From Paenibacillus sambharensis (GTDB lineage Bacteria > Bacillota > Bacilli > Paenibacillales > Paenibacillaceae), in the NCBI RefSeq assembly GCF_003233845.1, contig NZ_QKRB01000057.1, positions 124,001 through 188,000 on the forward strand: a stretch of 64,000 nucleotides of DNA. Direction: 5' to 3'. Shown piece by piece: positions 37,244-46,337 of the stretch (the first letter of the stretch is position 1; every line of letters starts with the position of its first letter). Both the position numbers and the translations under genes were made by a program. A model generated the notes under the pieces. It had not been told where the DNA came from. It searched no databases and was given only the letters and a program-made list of their open reading frames with translations.

Positions 37244-37294
37244 GTGGTTAGGATTGGGTAATGAATTAGGCAGGACTGTTGTCCAGAAAAAAAG

Positions 37295-37308
37295 CGAATG
37301 TATGTTCG
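37295..37308. promoter_or_regulatory. LexA (SOS) box of recA
   Basis: CGAATGTATGTTCG matches the Firmicute LexA/DinR operator CGAAC-N4-GTTCG with one mismatch. It lies 9 bases upstream of the recA -35 box, so LexA would block the promoter until DNA damage. Confidence 0.85.
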
Positions 37309-37317
37309 AAAAAATGC

Positions 37318-37346
37318 TTGGCAAGGGCCTCGAAATGAGGTATGAT
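37318..37346 (+). promoter_or_regulatory. SigA promoter of recA
   Basis: TTGGCA (37318-37323) and TATGAT (37341-37346), exactly 17 bases apart, between the SOS box and the start codon. Confidence 0.8.
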
Positions 37347-37377
37347 TTAAATATCACGGAATAAGGATGTGAGTGTG

Positions 37378-38436
37378 TTGTCTGATCGTCGCGCTGCATT
37401 GGAAATGGCATTACGCCAGATAGAGAAGCAATTCGGTAAAGGTTCCATTATGAAATTAGGCGAGCATGCCGGTATGCAGGTTGAAACAGTACCGAGCGGA
37501 TCGCTCGCATTAGATATTGCCCTTGGTATTGGTGGTTTGCCAAGAGGCCGCATTGTTGAAGTATACGGACCGGAATCCTCCGGTAAGACGACAGTGGCGC
37601 TTCATGCCATTGCGGAAGTGCAGCGTGTGGGCGGACAAGCCGCATTTATCGATGCCGAGCATGCCCTGGATCCTCTGTACGCAAGCAAGCTGGGGGTTAA
37701 CATTGATGAGCTGCTGCTCTCCCAGCCTGATACGGGTGAGCAGGCTCTTGAGATCGCTGAAGCGCTGGTGCGCAGCGGTGCAGTCGACATCATCGTCATT
37801 GACTCTGTGGCCGCGCTCGTGCCGAAAGCCGAGATCGAAGGCGAGATGGGGGACTCTCATGTCGGCTTGCAGGCTCGTCTGATGTCTCAGGCCCTTCGTA
37901 AGCTGTCAGGCGCCATCAGCAAGTCTAAGACGATTGCCATCTTCATCAACCAGCTTCGTGAGAAGGTAGGCGTGATGTTCGGCAATCCGGAGACAACGCC
38001 GGGCGGCCGTGCATTGAAGTTCTATTCCAGTGTAAGGCTGGAAGTAAGACGTGTCGAGACGATTAAGCAGGGCAACGACATGGTGGGTAACCGTACGCGC
38101 ATCAAGGTTGTGAAGAATAAGGTGGCTCCACCGTTCAAGCAGGCTGAAATTGACATTATGTACGGCGAGGGCATCTCCCGTGAAGGAAGTCTTGTCGACA
38201 TCGGTACGGACCTCGATATCGTCCAGAAGAGCGGCGCCTGGTTCTCCTTCAATGGCGAACGTCTTGGCCAAGGCCGTGAGAATGCCAAGCAGTATCTGAA
38301 GGATCATCCAGATGTCGCTGAGGTTATCGACCGTCAGATCCGTGAAGCTCACAACCTGACAGGCAGTGTTGTCACGGTTACGGAAACACCGGATGATGAG
38401 GAAGAGCTGGAAGAAGAGTTTGAAGGACTCGTATAA
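37378..38436 (+). CDS. recA: recombinase RecA
   Basis: RecA forms filaments on single-stranded DNA, drives strand exchange, and triggers LexA self-cleavage. The 352-residue protein has Walker A GPESSGKT at residues 64-71, the [22 protein letters not shown] loop 2 region (quoted in part), and an acidic C-terminal tail. I chose the TTG at 37378, giving MSDRRAALE, which matches the MSDRQAALD of B. subtilis; the GTG codons at 37369 and 37375 would add two to four residues. The ribosome site is AAGGATGTGAG. Confidence 0.97.
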   Translation: MSDRRAALEMALRQIEKQFGKGSIMKLGEHAGMQVETVPSGSLALDIALGIGGLPRGRIVEVYGPESSGKTTVALHAIAEVQRVGGQAAFIDAEHALDPLYASKLGVNIDELLLSQPDTGEQALEIAEALVRSGAVDIIVIDSVAALVPKAEIEGEMGDSHVGLQARLMSQALRKLSGAISKSKTIAIFINQLREKVGVMFGNPETTPGGRALKFYSSVRLEVRRVETIKQGNDMVGNRTRIKVVKNKVAPPFKQAEIDIMYGEGISREGSLVDIGTDLDIVQKSGAWFSFNGERLGQGRENAKQYLKDHPDVAEVIDRQIREAHNLTGSVVTVTETPDDEEELEEEFEGLV

Positions 38437-38455
38437 TCCGTAATTATTCAGGAAG

Positions 38456-38485
38456 CAAGGCACCTTTACGGAGGTGCCTTGTTTT
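38456..38485 (+). terminator. recA terminator
   Basis: CAAGGCACCT and AGGTGCCTTG pair over ten bases, followed by TTTT. Confidence 0.9.
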
Positions 38486-38584
38486 GGCATGGAGGGGGAA
38501 TATGGTCTCGGCTCGTCACATGAAGGATAAGTTCATACGATCAGGCCGGGCAGGATTGGTATCAGGAGGGAGTCAGTCGTATTT

Positions 38585-39274
38585 ATGCACATCGAGTCTG
38601 AAGATGGAATGTTTCAGATTGTCACCGTCACTCAGCTGCGTAAGCAGAAGGGACGGTATGCGCTTTATCGGGACGGGGAAGAGGAGCCTGTTCTGTCCGT
38701 CCATGAAGATATAATGATCAAATACCGGCTGCTGAAGGGCGCTTGGGTGAAGGAGTCAGATCTCCCCTTCATTAGGGCGGAGGATGACCGTCATCGGGCC
38801 TATTCGCTTGCGGTAGCCTATCTGGGTGCCAAGCCGAGGACCCGGAAGGAAATTGAACGGTACCTCGCACGCAAGGAACTGGAACCGGAGATTATAGCGT
38901 TGACCGCAGACCGCCTGGAAGCCGAGCGGTTCGTGGATGATGCCGATTATGCGGTACAGTTTGCCAGACAGCGGGCGCGCAGCCAAGGCAAGGGCAGGCT
39001 GAGGATCAAGCAGGAGCTTCTGCAGCGGGGGATCAGCCGCACACAGGCGGCTGATGCTGTTGAAGCACTGGATCCGGGTGCTGAGCTGGAGGCTGCTGTT
39101 AAGGCAGCCTCGAAGAAATGGCCCTACGTGAAAGGGGAATTCAGAGAACGGAAAATGAAGCTGTCGCAATTTCTGATGCGGAGGGGTTACACCGGCGAGA
39201 CTGTCAGGCAGGCCGTTCAGGAGGTCGTCCGTGAATTAGATGAGCCGGATGATACGGATTGGCTTGACAATTGA
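38585..39274 (+). CDS. recX: regulatory protein RecX
   Basis: RecX binds RecA filaments and restrains or tunes strand exchange. The 229-residue protein is made of the three-helix repeats of the family; typical motifs are YLGAKPRTRKEIERYLARKEL and DDADYAVQFARQRARSQGKG, RIKQELLQRGIS, and REFRERKMKLSQFLMRRGY-like end (quoted in part). The ATG at 38585 is used; the nearest good ribosome site (AGGAGGG at 38564-38570) is 14 bases away, so the start is a little uncertain. It has no promoter of its own that I can see, and the recA terminator lies between, so read-through from recA may set its level. Confidence 0.88.
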   Translation: MHIESEDGMFQIVTVTQLRKQKGRYALYRDGEEEPVLSVHEDIMIKYRLLKGAWVKESDLPFIRAEDDRHRAYSLAVAYLGAKPRTRKEIERYLARKELEPEIIALTADRLEAERFVDDADYAVQFARQRARSQGKGRLRIKQELLQRGISRTQAADAVEALDPGAELEAAVKAASKKWPYVKGEFRERKMKLSQFLMRRGYTGETVRQAVQEVVRELDEPDDTDWLDN

Positions 39275-39293
39275 ATTTGCGAACGGATAAAAT
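39264..39293 (+). promoter_or_regulatory. SigA promoter of rny
   Basis: TTGACA (39264-39269), inside the last codons of recX, and TAAAAT (39288-39293) with 18-base spacing. The leader to rny would be about 150 bases. Confidence 0.65.
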
Positions 39294-39451
39294 AACTCTG
39301 TATTCCTTTCTATTTTGAATCGATTTTCCTTCCAAAAATTGATTCAGATCGATTATTTTCGACTAAGCTGCAAACAATCGGTATGGAAACCGGCTGGAAA
39401 ACCTAATATTATCCAATGCTTTAGCCTTGGTGCAACGAGGAGGTGAGAAAG

Positions 39452-40990
39452 ATGCTAGAAATCTGGATCCCGGTCGTTCTCGTTGTTGGCGCGATTTTCT
39501 TTGGGGTAGGTTATTATGTTCGAAAGTCGATTGCCGAAGCCAAAATTTCCAGTGCGGAAGAAGCCGCCGGGCATATCGTAGAAAACGCCAAAAAAGAAGC
39601 GGACGCACTGAAAAAAGAAACGGTGCTCGAAGCAAAAGATGAAGTCCATAAACTCCGTACCGAAGCAGAGAAGGATATCCGTGAACGTCGTAATGAAATT
39701 CAACGTTTGGAAAGACGGCTGCTGCAGAAAGAGGAGTCCCTGGATCGAAAGCTTGAAGCGCTAGAACGCAAAGAAGAGCAGGTAGCCAACAAAGAGAAAC
39801 GGATCGAGGAAACGCAGGAACAGATCGACTCGATTTATAAAAAACAAACAACCGAGCTGGAGAGGATCTCCAACTTGACGATGGAGGATGCTAGACAAAT
39901 CATTCTCACGAACGTCGAGCAGGAAGTCCGTCATGAGACAGCTCAAATGATTAAAGAAATTGAGCAGCAGGCGAAGGAAGAAGCCGACAAGAAAGCGCGG
40001 GATATTATCTCACTGGCTATCCAGCGCTGCGCGGCGGACCATGTGGCGGAGACTACCGTATCTGTCGTATCCCTGCCTAACGAAGAGATGAAAGGCCGGA
40101 TCATCGGCCGTGAAGGACGTAACATCCGAGCACTCGAAACATTGACCGGTATCGATCTCATTATTGACGATACGCCGGAAGCGGTCATATTATCGGGATT
40201 TGATCCGATTCGTCGGGAGATTGCGCGTACATCCCTCGAGAAGCTTGTGGCGGATGGACGAATTCATCCGGCACGTATCGAAGAGATGGTTGAGAAGTCC
40301 CGCAAAGAGATCGATGAGCGGATTCGCGAGTACGGTGAACAGGCAACCTTCGAGGTTGGCGTTCATGGCCTGCATCCGGATCTGATCAAGATTCTCGGCA
40401 GATTGAAGTACCGGACAAGCTATGGACAGAATGTGCTCAAGCACTCGATGGAAGTTGCTTATCTGACCGGTCTTATGGCAGCCGAGCTTGGTGAGGATAT
40501 TACACTGGCAAGAAGAGCCGGTTTGCTGCATGATATCGGCAAAGCGCTTGATCATGAAGTCGAAGGCTCTCATGTTGAGATCGGTGTCGAGCTTGCGAAG
40601 AAGTATAAGGAGCATCCGGTCGTCATTAACAGTATCGCATCCCATCACGGCGATTGTGAGGCCACTTCGGTTATAGCGATGCTCGTCGGTGCGGCTGACG
40701 CCCTGTCGGCGGCACGTCCGGGAGCCCGCAGGGAGACCTTGGAGACCTATATCAAGCGTCTGGAGAAGCTTGAGGGCATTACGGAATCGTTCGAAGGTGT
40801 TGAGAAATCGTACGCAATCCAGGCTGGACGCGAAGTGCGCGTAATGGTCCAGCCGGATAAGATTGATGATACGGAAGCATTCCGTCTGGCACGCGATATA
40901 ACGAAGAAGATCGAGAATGAACTTGATTATCCGGGACATATTAAAGTTACGGTTATTCGTGAAACGCGGGCGGTCGAATACGCCAAATAA
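39452..40990 (+). CDS. rny: ribonuclease Y (YmdA)
   Basis: RNase Y is the membrane-bound endonuclease that starts mRNA decay in Firmicutes. The 512-residue protein has one N-terminal membrane helix (about residues 4-25), a long charged coiled coil (about 30-200), a KH domain with [15 protein letters not shown] near 214, and an HD domain with the HDIGKA motif at about 360. The ATG at 39452 lies six bases after GAGGAGGTG; an in-frame GTG inside that ribosome site (39443) is rejected. A perfect 18-bp hairpin separates it from ymdB. YmcA, part of the complex that steers RNase Y, is also in the window. Confidence 0.97.
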   Translation: MLEIWIPVVLVVGAIFFGVGYYVRKSIAEAKISSAEEAAGHIVENAKKEADALKKETVLEAKDEVHKLRTEAEKDIRERRNEIQRLERRLLQKEESLDRKLEALERKEEQVANKEKRIEETQEQIDSIYKKQTTELERISNLTMEDARQIILTNVEQEVRHETAQMIKEIEQQAKEEADKKARDIISLAIQRCAADHVAETTVSVVSLPNEEMKGRIIGREGRNIRALETLTGIDLIIDDTPEAVILSGFDPIRREIARTSLEKLVADGRIHPARIEEMVEKSRKEIDERIREYGEQATFEVGVHGLHPDLIKILGRLKYRTSYGQNVLKHSMEVAYLTGLMAAELGEDITLARRAGLLHDIGKALDHEVEGSHVEIGVELAKKYKEHPVVINSIASHHGDCEATSVIAMLVGAADALSAARPGARRETLETYIKRLEKLEGITESFEGVEKSYAIQAGREVRVMVQPDKIDDTEAFRLARDITKKIENELDYPGHIKVTVIRETRAVEYAK

Positions 40991-41007
40991 AATGGTCCGT
41001 ACAGGAC

Positions 41008-41046
41008 ACACCGAAAAGTGGCTGGTTTCCAGCCACTTTTCGGTGT
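41008..41046 (+). other. perfect 18-bp hairpin between rny and ymdB
   Basis: Bases 41008-41025 and 41029-41046 are exact inverted repeats with a TTT loop. The hairpin is followed by ATTAGAAAGAGG, the ymdB ribosome site, without a T run, so it is not a normal intrinsic terminator. It starts 17 bases after the rny stop codon. An mRNA-processing or stability element is possible; the role is inferred. Confidence 0.75.
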
Positions 41047-41065
41047 ATTAGAAAGAGGTTCTGCA

Positions 41066-41860
41066 ATGAAAGTATTGTTTGTTGGTGATATCGTCGGGAA
41101 TACGGGGCGCAGCGCACTGAAGCAGGTGCTTCCGTCTCTGCGCAGCAAGTATAATCCTCATATTATTATCGTGAACGGTGAGAATGCGGCTGCCGGACGC
41201 GGGATAACAGGAGCGATTGCACGGGAGTTCTTTGAGTGGGGCGTGCACGGCATTACGATGGGTAACCATACATGGGATAATAAGGACATCTTTGAGTGGA
41301 TTGATGATGAACCCCGCCTGGTTCGTCCGGCTAATTTTCCCCCGGGAGCACCAGGCCAGGGAAGTGCCTTGATTAAGGCCAACGGCAAGTCGCTGGGTAT
41401 CATCAACCTGCAGGGCAGAACCTTCCTGCCGCCGATTGATTGTCCGTTCCGGGCAGCAGATGAGCTGATCGCCGAGCTGAAAGAGAAGACATCCTGTATC
41501 CTTGTTGATCTTCACGCCGAGGCCACCTCGGAGAAGATTGCAATGGGGTGGTATCTGGATGGACGGGCATCTATTGTAGTTGGTACCCATACGCATGTGC
41601 AGACAAATGATGATACCATCCTTCCGAATGGCACGGCTTATCTGACCGATTGCGGTATGGTCGGCTCCAAGGAAGGTGTTCTCGGGATGGAGCGCACAGC
41701 TGTTGAGCACAGGTTCCTGACCCAGCTCCCTGTCCGTTTCGTGGTGGATGAGGGCAAATGGCATTTCCATGCCTTAATTGCAGACCTGGATGAGCAGACG
41801 GGCCGCGCGAATTCGATCACGAAGATCCGGCTTACGGAAGACGAATGGCTGCTCATGTAG
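41066..41860 (+). CDS. ymdB: metallophosphoesterase YmdB
   Basis: A 264-residue cAMP/2',3'-cyclic-nucleotide phosphodiesterase of the YmdB (TIGR00282) family, needed for biofilm formation and late adaptive gene expression in B. subtilis. The metal-site motifs are visible: LFVGDIVG (Asp 8), VNGENAA (Glu and Asn near 39-40), MGNHTWDN (Asn and His near 67-68), LHAE, and GTHTHVQTND (His near 175-177). The ATG at 41066 is chosen; the in-frame reading from 41018 would run through the hairpin. The length equals that of the B. subtilis protein. Confidence 0.95.
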   Translation: MKVLFVGDIVGNTGRSALKQVLPSLRSKYNPHIIIVNGENAAAGRGITGAIAREFFEWGVHGITMGNHTWDNKDIFEWIDDEPRLVRPANFPPGAPGQGSALIKANGKSLGIINLQGRTFLPPIDCPFRAADELIAELKEKTSCILVDLHAEATSEKIAMGWYLDGRASIVVGTHTHVQTNDDTILPNGTAYLTDCGMVGSKEGVLGMERTAVEHRFLTQLPVRFVVDEGKWHFHALIADLDEQTGRANSITKIRLTEDEWLLM

Positions 41861-41889
41861 CTTTGCTAGCTCTAACAGGCTTAACTTTG

Positions 41890-41917
41890 GCCAGCCGCTA
41901 AAGGCTGGCTTTTCTTC
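41890..41917 (+). terminator. ymdB terminator
   Basis: GCCAGCC/GGCTGGC stem with a GCTAAA loop and TTTTCTTC tail. Confidence 0.85.
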
Positions 41918-42023
41918 ATGGTTCTTAGCGGATAGGACTTAAGAATAGGAGCGTCTTCTATCCATTCTAGTCCTATAAAGTGTCGCGCAATTCGGAACAG
42001 TTTGCGAATTAAGCTCTCAGGAA

Positions 42024-42052
42024 GCAGGAATTTTTTGTCCGCCCTCGAATAT
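42024..42052 (+). promoter_or_regulatory. candidate SigH promoter of spoVS
   Basis: GCAGGAATT (42024-42032) matches the SigH -35 consensus RnAGGAwww in full. CTCGAATAT (42044-42052) matches the -10 consensus RnnGAATww in all but the first base. The 11-base spacing is as expected. In B. subtilis spoVS is SigH-dependent. Confidence 0.65.
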
Positions 42053-42098
42053 GATTGAGTAATGGGTTCCAACCATCATTCCCGAGGAGGTACTTTAC

Positions 42099-42359
42099 AT
42101 GGAAGTATTAAAAGTTTCAGCAAAGTCCAACCCAAATTCTGTTGCCGGTGCGCTGGCAGGAGTACTGCGCGAACGTGGAGCTGCAGAGTTACAGGCCATC
42201 GGGGCTGGTGCGTTAAACCAGGCGATCAAAGCAGTTGCAATTGCACGGGGATTTGTGGCGCCAAGCGGTGTGGACCTCATCTGCATTCCAGCGTTTACAG
42301 ATATAGTGATTGACGGAGAAGACCGCACAGCGATCAAGCTGATTGTGGAGCCCAGATAA
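42099..42359 (+). CDS. spoVS: stage V sporulation protein S
   Basis: SpoVS is an 86-residue small protein required for sporulation, needed for coat assembly and for completing dehydration; its family has an Alba-like fold and binds nucleic acid in some members. The length and the MEVLKVSAKSNPNSVAGALAG opening and IAIARGFVAPSGVDLICIPAF middle are nearly identical to the B. subtilis protein. The start codon lies nine bases after GAGGAGGT. It is monocistronic, with a SigH-like promoter and its own terminator. Confidence 0.97.
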   Translation: MEVLKVSAKSNPNSVAGALAGVLRERGAAELQAIGAGALNQAIKAVAIARGFVAPSGVDLICIPAFTDIVIDGEDRTAIKLIVEPR

Positions 42360-42381
42360 CAGCCGTATAATAGTGAAATGG

Positions 42382-42411
42382 CCTGTTTACACCAAGTAAG
42401 CAGGTTTTTTT
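42382..42411 (+). terminator. spoVS terminator
   Basis: CCTGTTTAC pairs with GTAAGCAGG (one G-U), ACCAA loop, seven T. Confidence 0.9.
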
Positions 42412-42483
42412 GCGCGCCTGCATAAGCTGCAAAGCCGCTCAGTACATAACTCATTAGATGAAGTCAGTGAGGTGGAGGTAGAG

Positions 42484-43431
42484 ATGAAACAGGGAATGAT
42501 CGATTTCCATTGTGATGTGCTTGCCAAGCTCTTAACCGGGGAAGCTGACAGCTTTAGAGGGTCTGGTGCAGAGGGTCTTGATGTTACCTATGAGCGATTG
42601 CAGCAGGCTGATGCTCTGCTCCAAACTTTTGCTGTATATATACCGGAACAGCTTGAAAGCAGCGTACACAACCTCTTGCGCGCCGTCGACCATTTTTACC
42701 AGCATATCTTAACCTGCCCGAATATGATGTTCGTCCGCTCCTCCGCAGAGCTGCACGCCTGCGCTCAGGCTGGCCGGACAGGTGCTGTACTGGCAATTGA
42801 GGGAGCGGATGCACTGCAGGGCGATATGGCCCTGCTCAGGCTCCTGCAACGTCTGGGTGTCAGGTCGCTTGGGCTTACGTGGAATCATGCCAATTGGGCG
42901 GCTGATGGCATTCTGGAGCCCAGAAGCGGCGGGCTGACCGGCAGAGGCAGGGAACTGGTGCGTTTGTGCAATGAGCTGGGCATACTGGTCGATGTTTCCC
43001 ATTTGTCGGAGCGTTCGTTCTGGGACACGGTTGACCGGACAGCTAAGCCGGTGATCGCTTCTCATTCCAATGTCCGGACGGTATGCAGCCATCCGCGGAA
43101 TTTGACAGATGAACAAATCAAAGCCATTATTATGCAGGGCGGATTGATCGGCGTTACTTATGTGCCATGGTTTGTGAAGCATGAAGGTTCAGTAAGGACT
43201 TCCGATCTGCTAAGACATATTGATTATATTTGCGAGCTGGGCGGAGAAGACAATATTATGTTTGGTTCAGATTTTGATGGAATCGGACAGCATATCGAAG
43301 ATCTGGCTCATCCCGGTGACATACCTGCCTTTATGAATGAATTGTACAGCCGGTACGGGAAGACAGCCGCGCACAAATGGATTCAGGGCAATGCCTTCCG
43401 TTTTCTTGCGGAGAATCTTCCTGAAGCCTGA
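42484..43431 (+). CDS. membrane dipeptidase family M19 (renal dipeptidase-like)
   Basis: A 315-residue amidohydrolase-superfamily dipeptidase. Metal ligands appear as DFHCDVLAKLL at the start, AIEGADAL (the bridging Glu) near residue 104, the ASHSNV region near 198, and GSDFDGIG near 260. There is no signal peptide, so it acts in the cytosol, probably on D-Ala-D-Ala-like or L,D dipeptides; substrate unknown. The ATG at 42484 has GGTGGAGG five bases before it; a GTG at 42472 inside the ribosome site is rejected. The gene has its own place between spoVS and korA. Confidence 0.88.
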   Translation: MKQGMIDFHCDVLAKLLTGEADSFRGSGAEGLDVTYERLQQADALLQTFAVYIPEQLESSVHNLLRAVDHFYQHILTCPNMMFVRSSAELHACAQAGRTGAVLAIEGADALQGDMALLRLLQRLGVRSLGLTWNHANWAADGILEPRSGGLTGRGRELVRLCNELGILVDVSHLSERSFWDTVDRTAKPVIASHSNVRTVCSHPRNLTDEQIKAIIMQGGLIGVTYVPWFVKHEGSVRTSDLLRHIDYICELGGEDNIMFGSDFDGIGQHIEDLAHPGDIPAFMNELYSRYGKTAAHKWIQGNAFRFLAENLPEA

Positions 43432-43613
43432 AGGTTTTTGCTCCGTTCTCGTTTTGATATGAATATAATCGAAAAGAACTATGTTTGGAAGTGTGATAAA
43501 TGTATTGAAATTTGTGCCCCTAAGTCATAAAATTTATTTGACCTTTGAAAAAAATAATTTATATGTCGATAAGTGTCGGAGAGACACGTTAACCAAAAGA
43601 GGAGTTGGGCATT

Positions 43614-45347
43614 TTGATCAGTCAATTGTCTTGGAAGATCGGGGGACAGCAGGGGGAAGGCGTTGAAAGTACGGACCGTATTTTTTCGACTGCACTAAAC
43701 CGTCTGGGCTATTATCTTTATGGATACCGTCATTTCTCCTCACGGATTAAAGGCGGGCATACGAATAATAAAATCCGGATCAGCACGGCGCCAATGCGTG
43801 CGATATCGGATGATCTTGATATACTTGTAGCGTTCGACCAGGAATCGATTGACTTGAATGCTCATGAGCTTCGCGGCGGCGGGGTTATTGTGGCGGATGC
43901 CAAGTTTAACCCGACTGTCCCCGAGGATGTAAATGCCCGCTTGTTTGCAGTGCCTATAACCTCCATTGCGGAAGAGCTTGGTACGTCACTGATGAAAAAC
44001 ATGGTGGCCTCCGGTGCTTCCTGGGCACTTCTGGGTCTGCCGCTCGAGGTGTTCAACAAGGCGGTGGAAGAAGAGTTCGGACGCAAGGGTCCAGCTATCG
44101 TGGAGAAGAACATCGAAGCGGTAAAGCGCGGTGCTGAGTTTGTCCTGGAGCAGGCTGGCGGCCCGCTGGAGGATTTCAGGCTGGGTCCCGCTGACGGCAA
44201 GCAGAAGCTCTTCATTATCGGCAACGAGGCGATCGGCCTCGGAGCAATCGCGGGCGGATGCCGGCTCATGTCTGCTTACCCGATCACGCCTGCTTCCGAG
44301 ATCATGGAATACCTGATCAAGAAGCTGCCGAAGTTCGGCGGCACGGTTGTTCAGACGGAGGACGAGATCGCAGCGGTAACGATGGCGATTGGCGCAAACT
44401 ACGCAGGCGTCCGCACGATGACTGCCTCTGCGGGTCCCGGCCTGTCTCTGATGATGGAGGCCATCGGCCTCTCAGGCATGACGGAGCAGCCGCTCGTCAT
44501 TGTCGACACGCAGCGCGGAGGTCCGTCAACAGGTCTTCCTACCAAGCAGGAGCAGTCGGACCTGAACGCTATGGTTTATGGAACACACGGTGAGATTCCG
44601 AAGGTGGTCATTGCACCGGCATCAATCGAAGACTGCTTCTATGATACAATTGAAGCGTTCAATATCTCCGAAGAATATCAGGTTCCCGTTATTGTGATGA
44701 CAGATCTGCAGCTGTCGCTCGGCAAGCAGTCCTGTGAAGTGTTCGATTACAGCACGGTGGAGATCCGCCGCGGTAAATTGGTTCAAGATGCACCTGCTGA
44801 AGATAACGCTGAACAGTTCAAGCGCTTTGAGTTCACAGAGGACGGCATTTCGCCTCGTGTTCTTCCAGGCGTTAAAGGCGGCCTGCATCATGTAACAGGG
44901 GTTGAGCATGATGAGGTTGGCCGTCCGTCCGAAAGCGCCGTAAACCGGGTGAAGATGATGGATAAGCGTCTTAATAAGCTGAACACCCTGCAGATCAGGG
45001 ATGCGATCCGGGTGGATGCGCCTCACGAGTCGCCGGAACTGCTGATCATTGGCATGGGCTCGACCGGCGGCACCATTGATGAGGCGAGAGAGCGGCTGGC
45101 CGCCGACGGCGTGACAAGCAATCATGTAACGATTCGCCAGATCCATCCGTTCCCGACAGCGCAGCTGGCACCGTATATCGAGCAAGCGAAGAGAGTCATC
45201 GTCGTAGAGAACAATGCAACTGCCCAGCTCGCTGCACAGGTGAAGCTGCATGCCGGCTATGGCGACAAAATTAAGAGCCTGCTTAAGTATGACGGCAACC
45301 CGTTCCTTCCTGCCGAAGTGCATAAAGCTTGTAAGGAGATGAACTAA
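43614..45347 (+). CDS. korA: 2-oxoacid:ferredoxin oxidoreductase subunit alpha (fused gamma-alpha)
   Basis: This subunit, with korB, oxidatively decarboxylates a 2-oxoacid (2-oxoglutarate in the best-known two-subunit enzymes) to the acyl-CoA with ferredoxin as acceptor. The 577-residue protein joins a gamma domain (about 1-190, beginning WKIGGQQGEGVES) to an alpha domain (from about 200, with AGCRLMSAYPITPASEIMEYL-type pyrimidine-binding motif, quoted in part). The start is the TTG at 43614, nine bases after AGAGGAG; the TTG at 43605 touches the ribosome site. It has a 182-base A/T-rich upstream region in which a TTGACC/TATATG pair could be its promoter. korB follows after 2 bases. Confidence 0.92.
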   Translation: MISQLSWKIGGQQGEGVESTDRIFSTALNRLGYYLYGYRHFSSRIKGGHTNNKIRISTAPMRAISDDLDILVAFDQESIDLNAHELRGGGVIVADAKFNPTVPEDVNARLFAVPITSIAEELGTSLMKNMVASGASWALLGLPLEVFNKAVEEEFGRKGPAIVEKNIEAVKRGAEFVLEQAGGPLEDFRLGPADGKQKLFIIGNEAIGLGAIAGGCRLMSAYPITPASEIMEYLIKKLPKFGGTVVQTEDEIAAVTMAIGANYAGVRTMTASAGPGLSLMMEAIGLSGMTEQPLVIVDTQRGGPSTGLPTKQEQSDLNAMVYGTHGEIPKVVIAPASIEDCFYDTIEAFNISEEYQVPVIVMTDLQLSLGKQSCEVFDYSTVEIRRGKLVQDAPAEDNAEQFKRFEFTEDGISPRVLPGVKGGLHHVTGVEHDEVGRPSESAVNRVKMMDKRLNKLNTLQIRDAIRVDAPHESPELLIIGMGSTGGTIDEARERLAADGVTSNHVTIRQIHPFPTAQLAPYIEQAKRVIVVENNATAQLAAQVKLHAGYGDKIKSLLKYDGNPFLPAEVHKACKEMN

Positions 45348-45349
45348 CG

Positions 45350-46216
45350 ATGGCTACTTTCAAAGAGTTCCGCAACAATGTGAAGCCGAACTGGTGTCCT
45401 GGCTGCGGGGACTTCTCCGTGCAAGCAGCGATTCAGCGGGCAGCCGCCAATGTCGGTCTTGAACCGGAAAGTCTGGCTGTTATTTCGGGGATCGGCTGCT
45501 CGGGCCGTATTTCCGGCTATATTAACGCCTACGGCTTCCATGGCATCCATGGGCGTGCGCTGCCGATTGCACAAGGTGTTAAGCTGGCGAACCGTGAGCT
45601 GACCGTTATTGCATCAGGCGGCGACGGCGACGGCTTCGCAATCGGCATGGGACATACGGTCCATGCGATCCGCCGTAATCTGGATATGACGTATATCGTT
45701 ATGGATAACCAGATTTACGGTCTGACCAAGGGGCAAACCTCACCACGCAGTGCTGAGGGCTTCAAGACTAAATCTACGCCAGAGGGTTCGATCGAGTCCA
45801 CGCTTTCGCCGCTTGAGATCGCCTTGTCGGCTGGCGCTACCTTCGTCGCCCAGTCATTCTCCAGCGATTTGAAGCAGCTTACGAGCATGATTGAGCAGGG
45901 TCTGCAGCACAAAGGCTTCTCGCTGATCAACGTATTCAGCCCTTGTGTCACCTTCAACAAGGTGAACACTTACGACTGGTTCAAGGAGCATGTTATTAAT
46001 CTTGAGCAGTTCCCGGATTATGATCCAAGCAACCGCGTGGCGGCAATGAACAAAATCATGGAAACAAATGGTATGCTGACAGGCCTCATTTATCAGAACA
46101 AGGAACGTAAGCCTTACGAGGATATGATTTCCGGTTTTAGTACTGACGGACTGCATAAGCAGGATCTGACGCTTTCTTCCGAACAATTTGACAAATTGGT
46201 GGCAGAATTCAAGTAA
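45350..46216 (+). CDS. korB: 2-oxoacid:ferredoxin oxidoreductase subunit beta
   Basis: The 288-residue TPP-binding subunit of the korAB enzyme. The TPP/Mg motif is GDGDGFAIGMGHTVHAIRRN near 88-107, and the cysteines of NWCPGCGDF, IGCSG and SPCVTFN are the likely [4Fe-4S] ligands that pass electrons to ferredoxin. It has the usual length for two-subunit KorB. The ATG start follows a TAAGGAGATGAAC ribosome site in korA, two bases after its stop. Exact substrate (2-oxoglutarate or pyruvate) cannot be fixed from the sequence. Confidence 0.93.
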   Translation: MATFKEFRNNVKPNWCPGCGDFSVQAAIQRAAANVGLEPESLAVISGIGCSGRISGYINAYGFHGIHGRALPIAQGVKLANRELTVIASGGDGDGFAIGMGHTVHAIRRNLDMTYIVMDNQIYGLTKGQTSPRSAEGFKTKSTPEGSIESTLSPLEIALSAGATFVAQSFSSDLKQLTSMIEQGLQHKGFSLINVFSPCVTFNKVNTYDWFKEHVINLEQFPDYDPSNRVAAMNKIMETNGMLTGLIYQNKERKPYEDMISGFSTDGLHKQDLTLSSEQFDKLVAEFK

Positions 46217-46229
46217 AAGATTCTTTTTC

Positions 46230-46260
46230 GGCATACGACGCATCTGGTCGTATGCCTTTT
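46230..46260 (+). terminator. korAB terminator
   Basis: Ten-base perfect stem GGCATACGAC/GTCGTATGCC with a 7-base loop and TTTT. Confidence 0.88.
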
Positions 46261-46337
46261 CCTGCATGGGGTAATAGTGATGGTAGGATAATTCATTCCA
46301 AACAATTAAGCTGAACTGAAAGGATGTTGATTTTATC

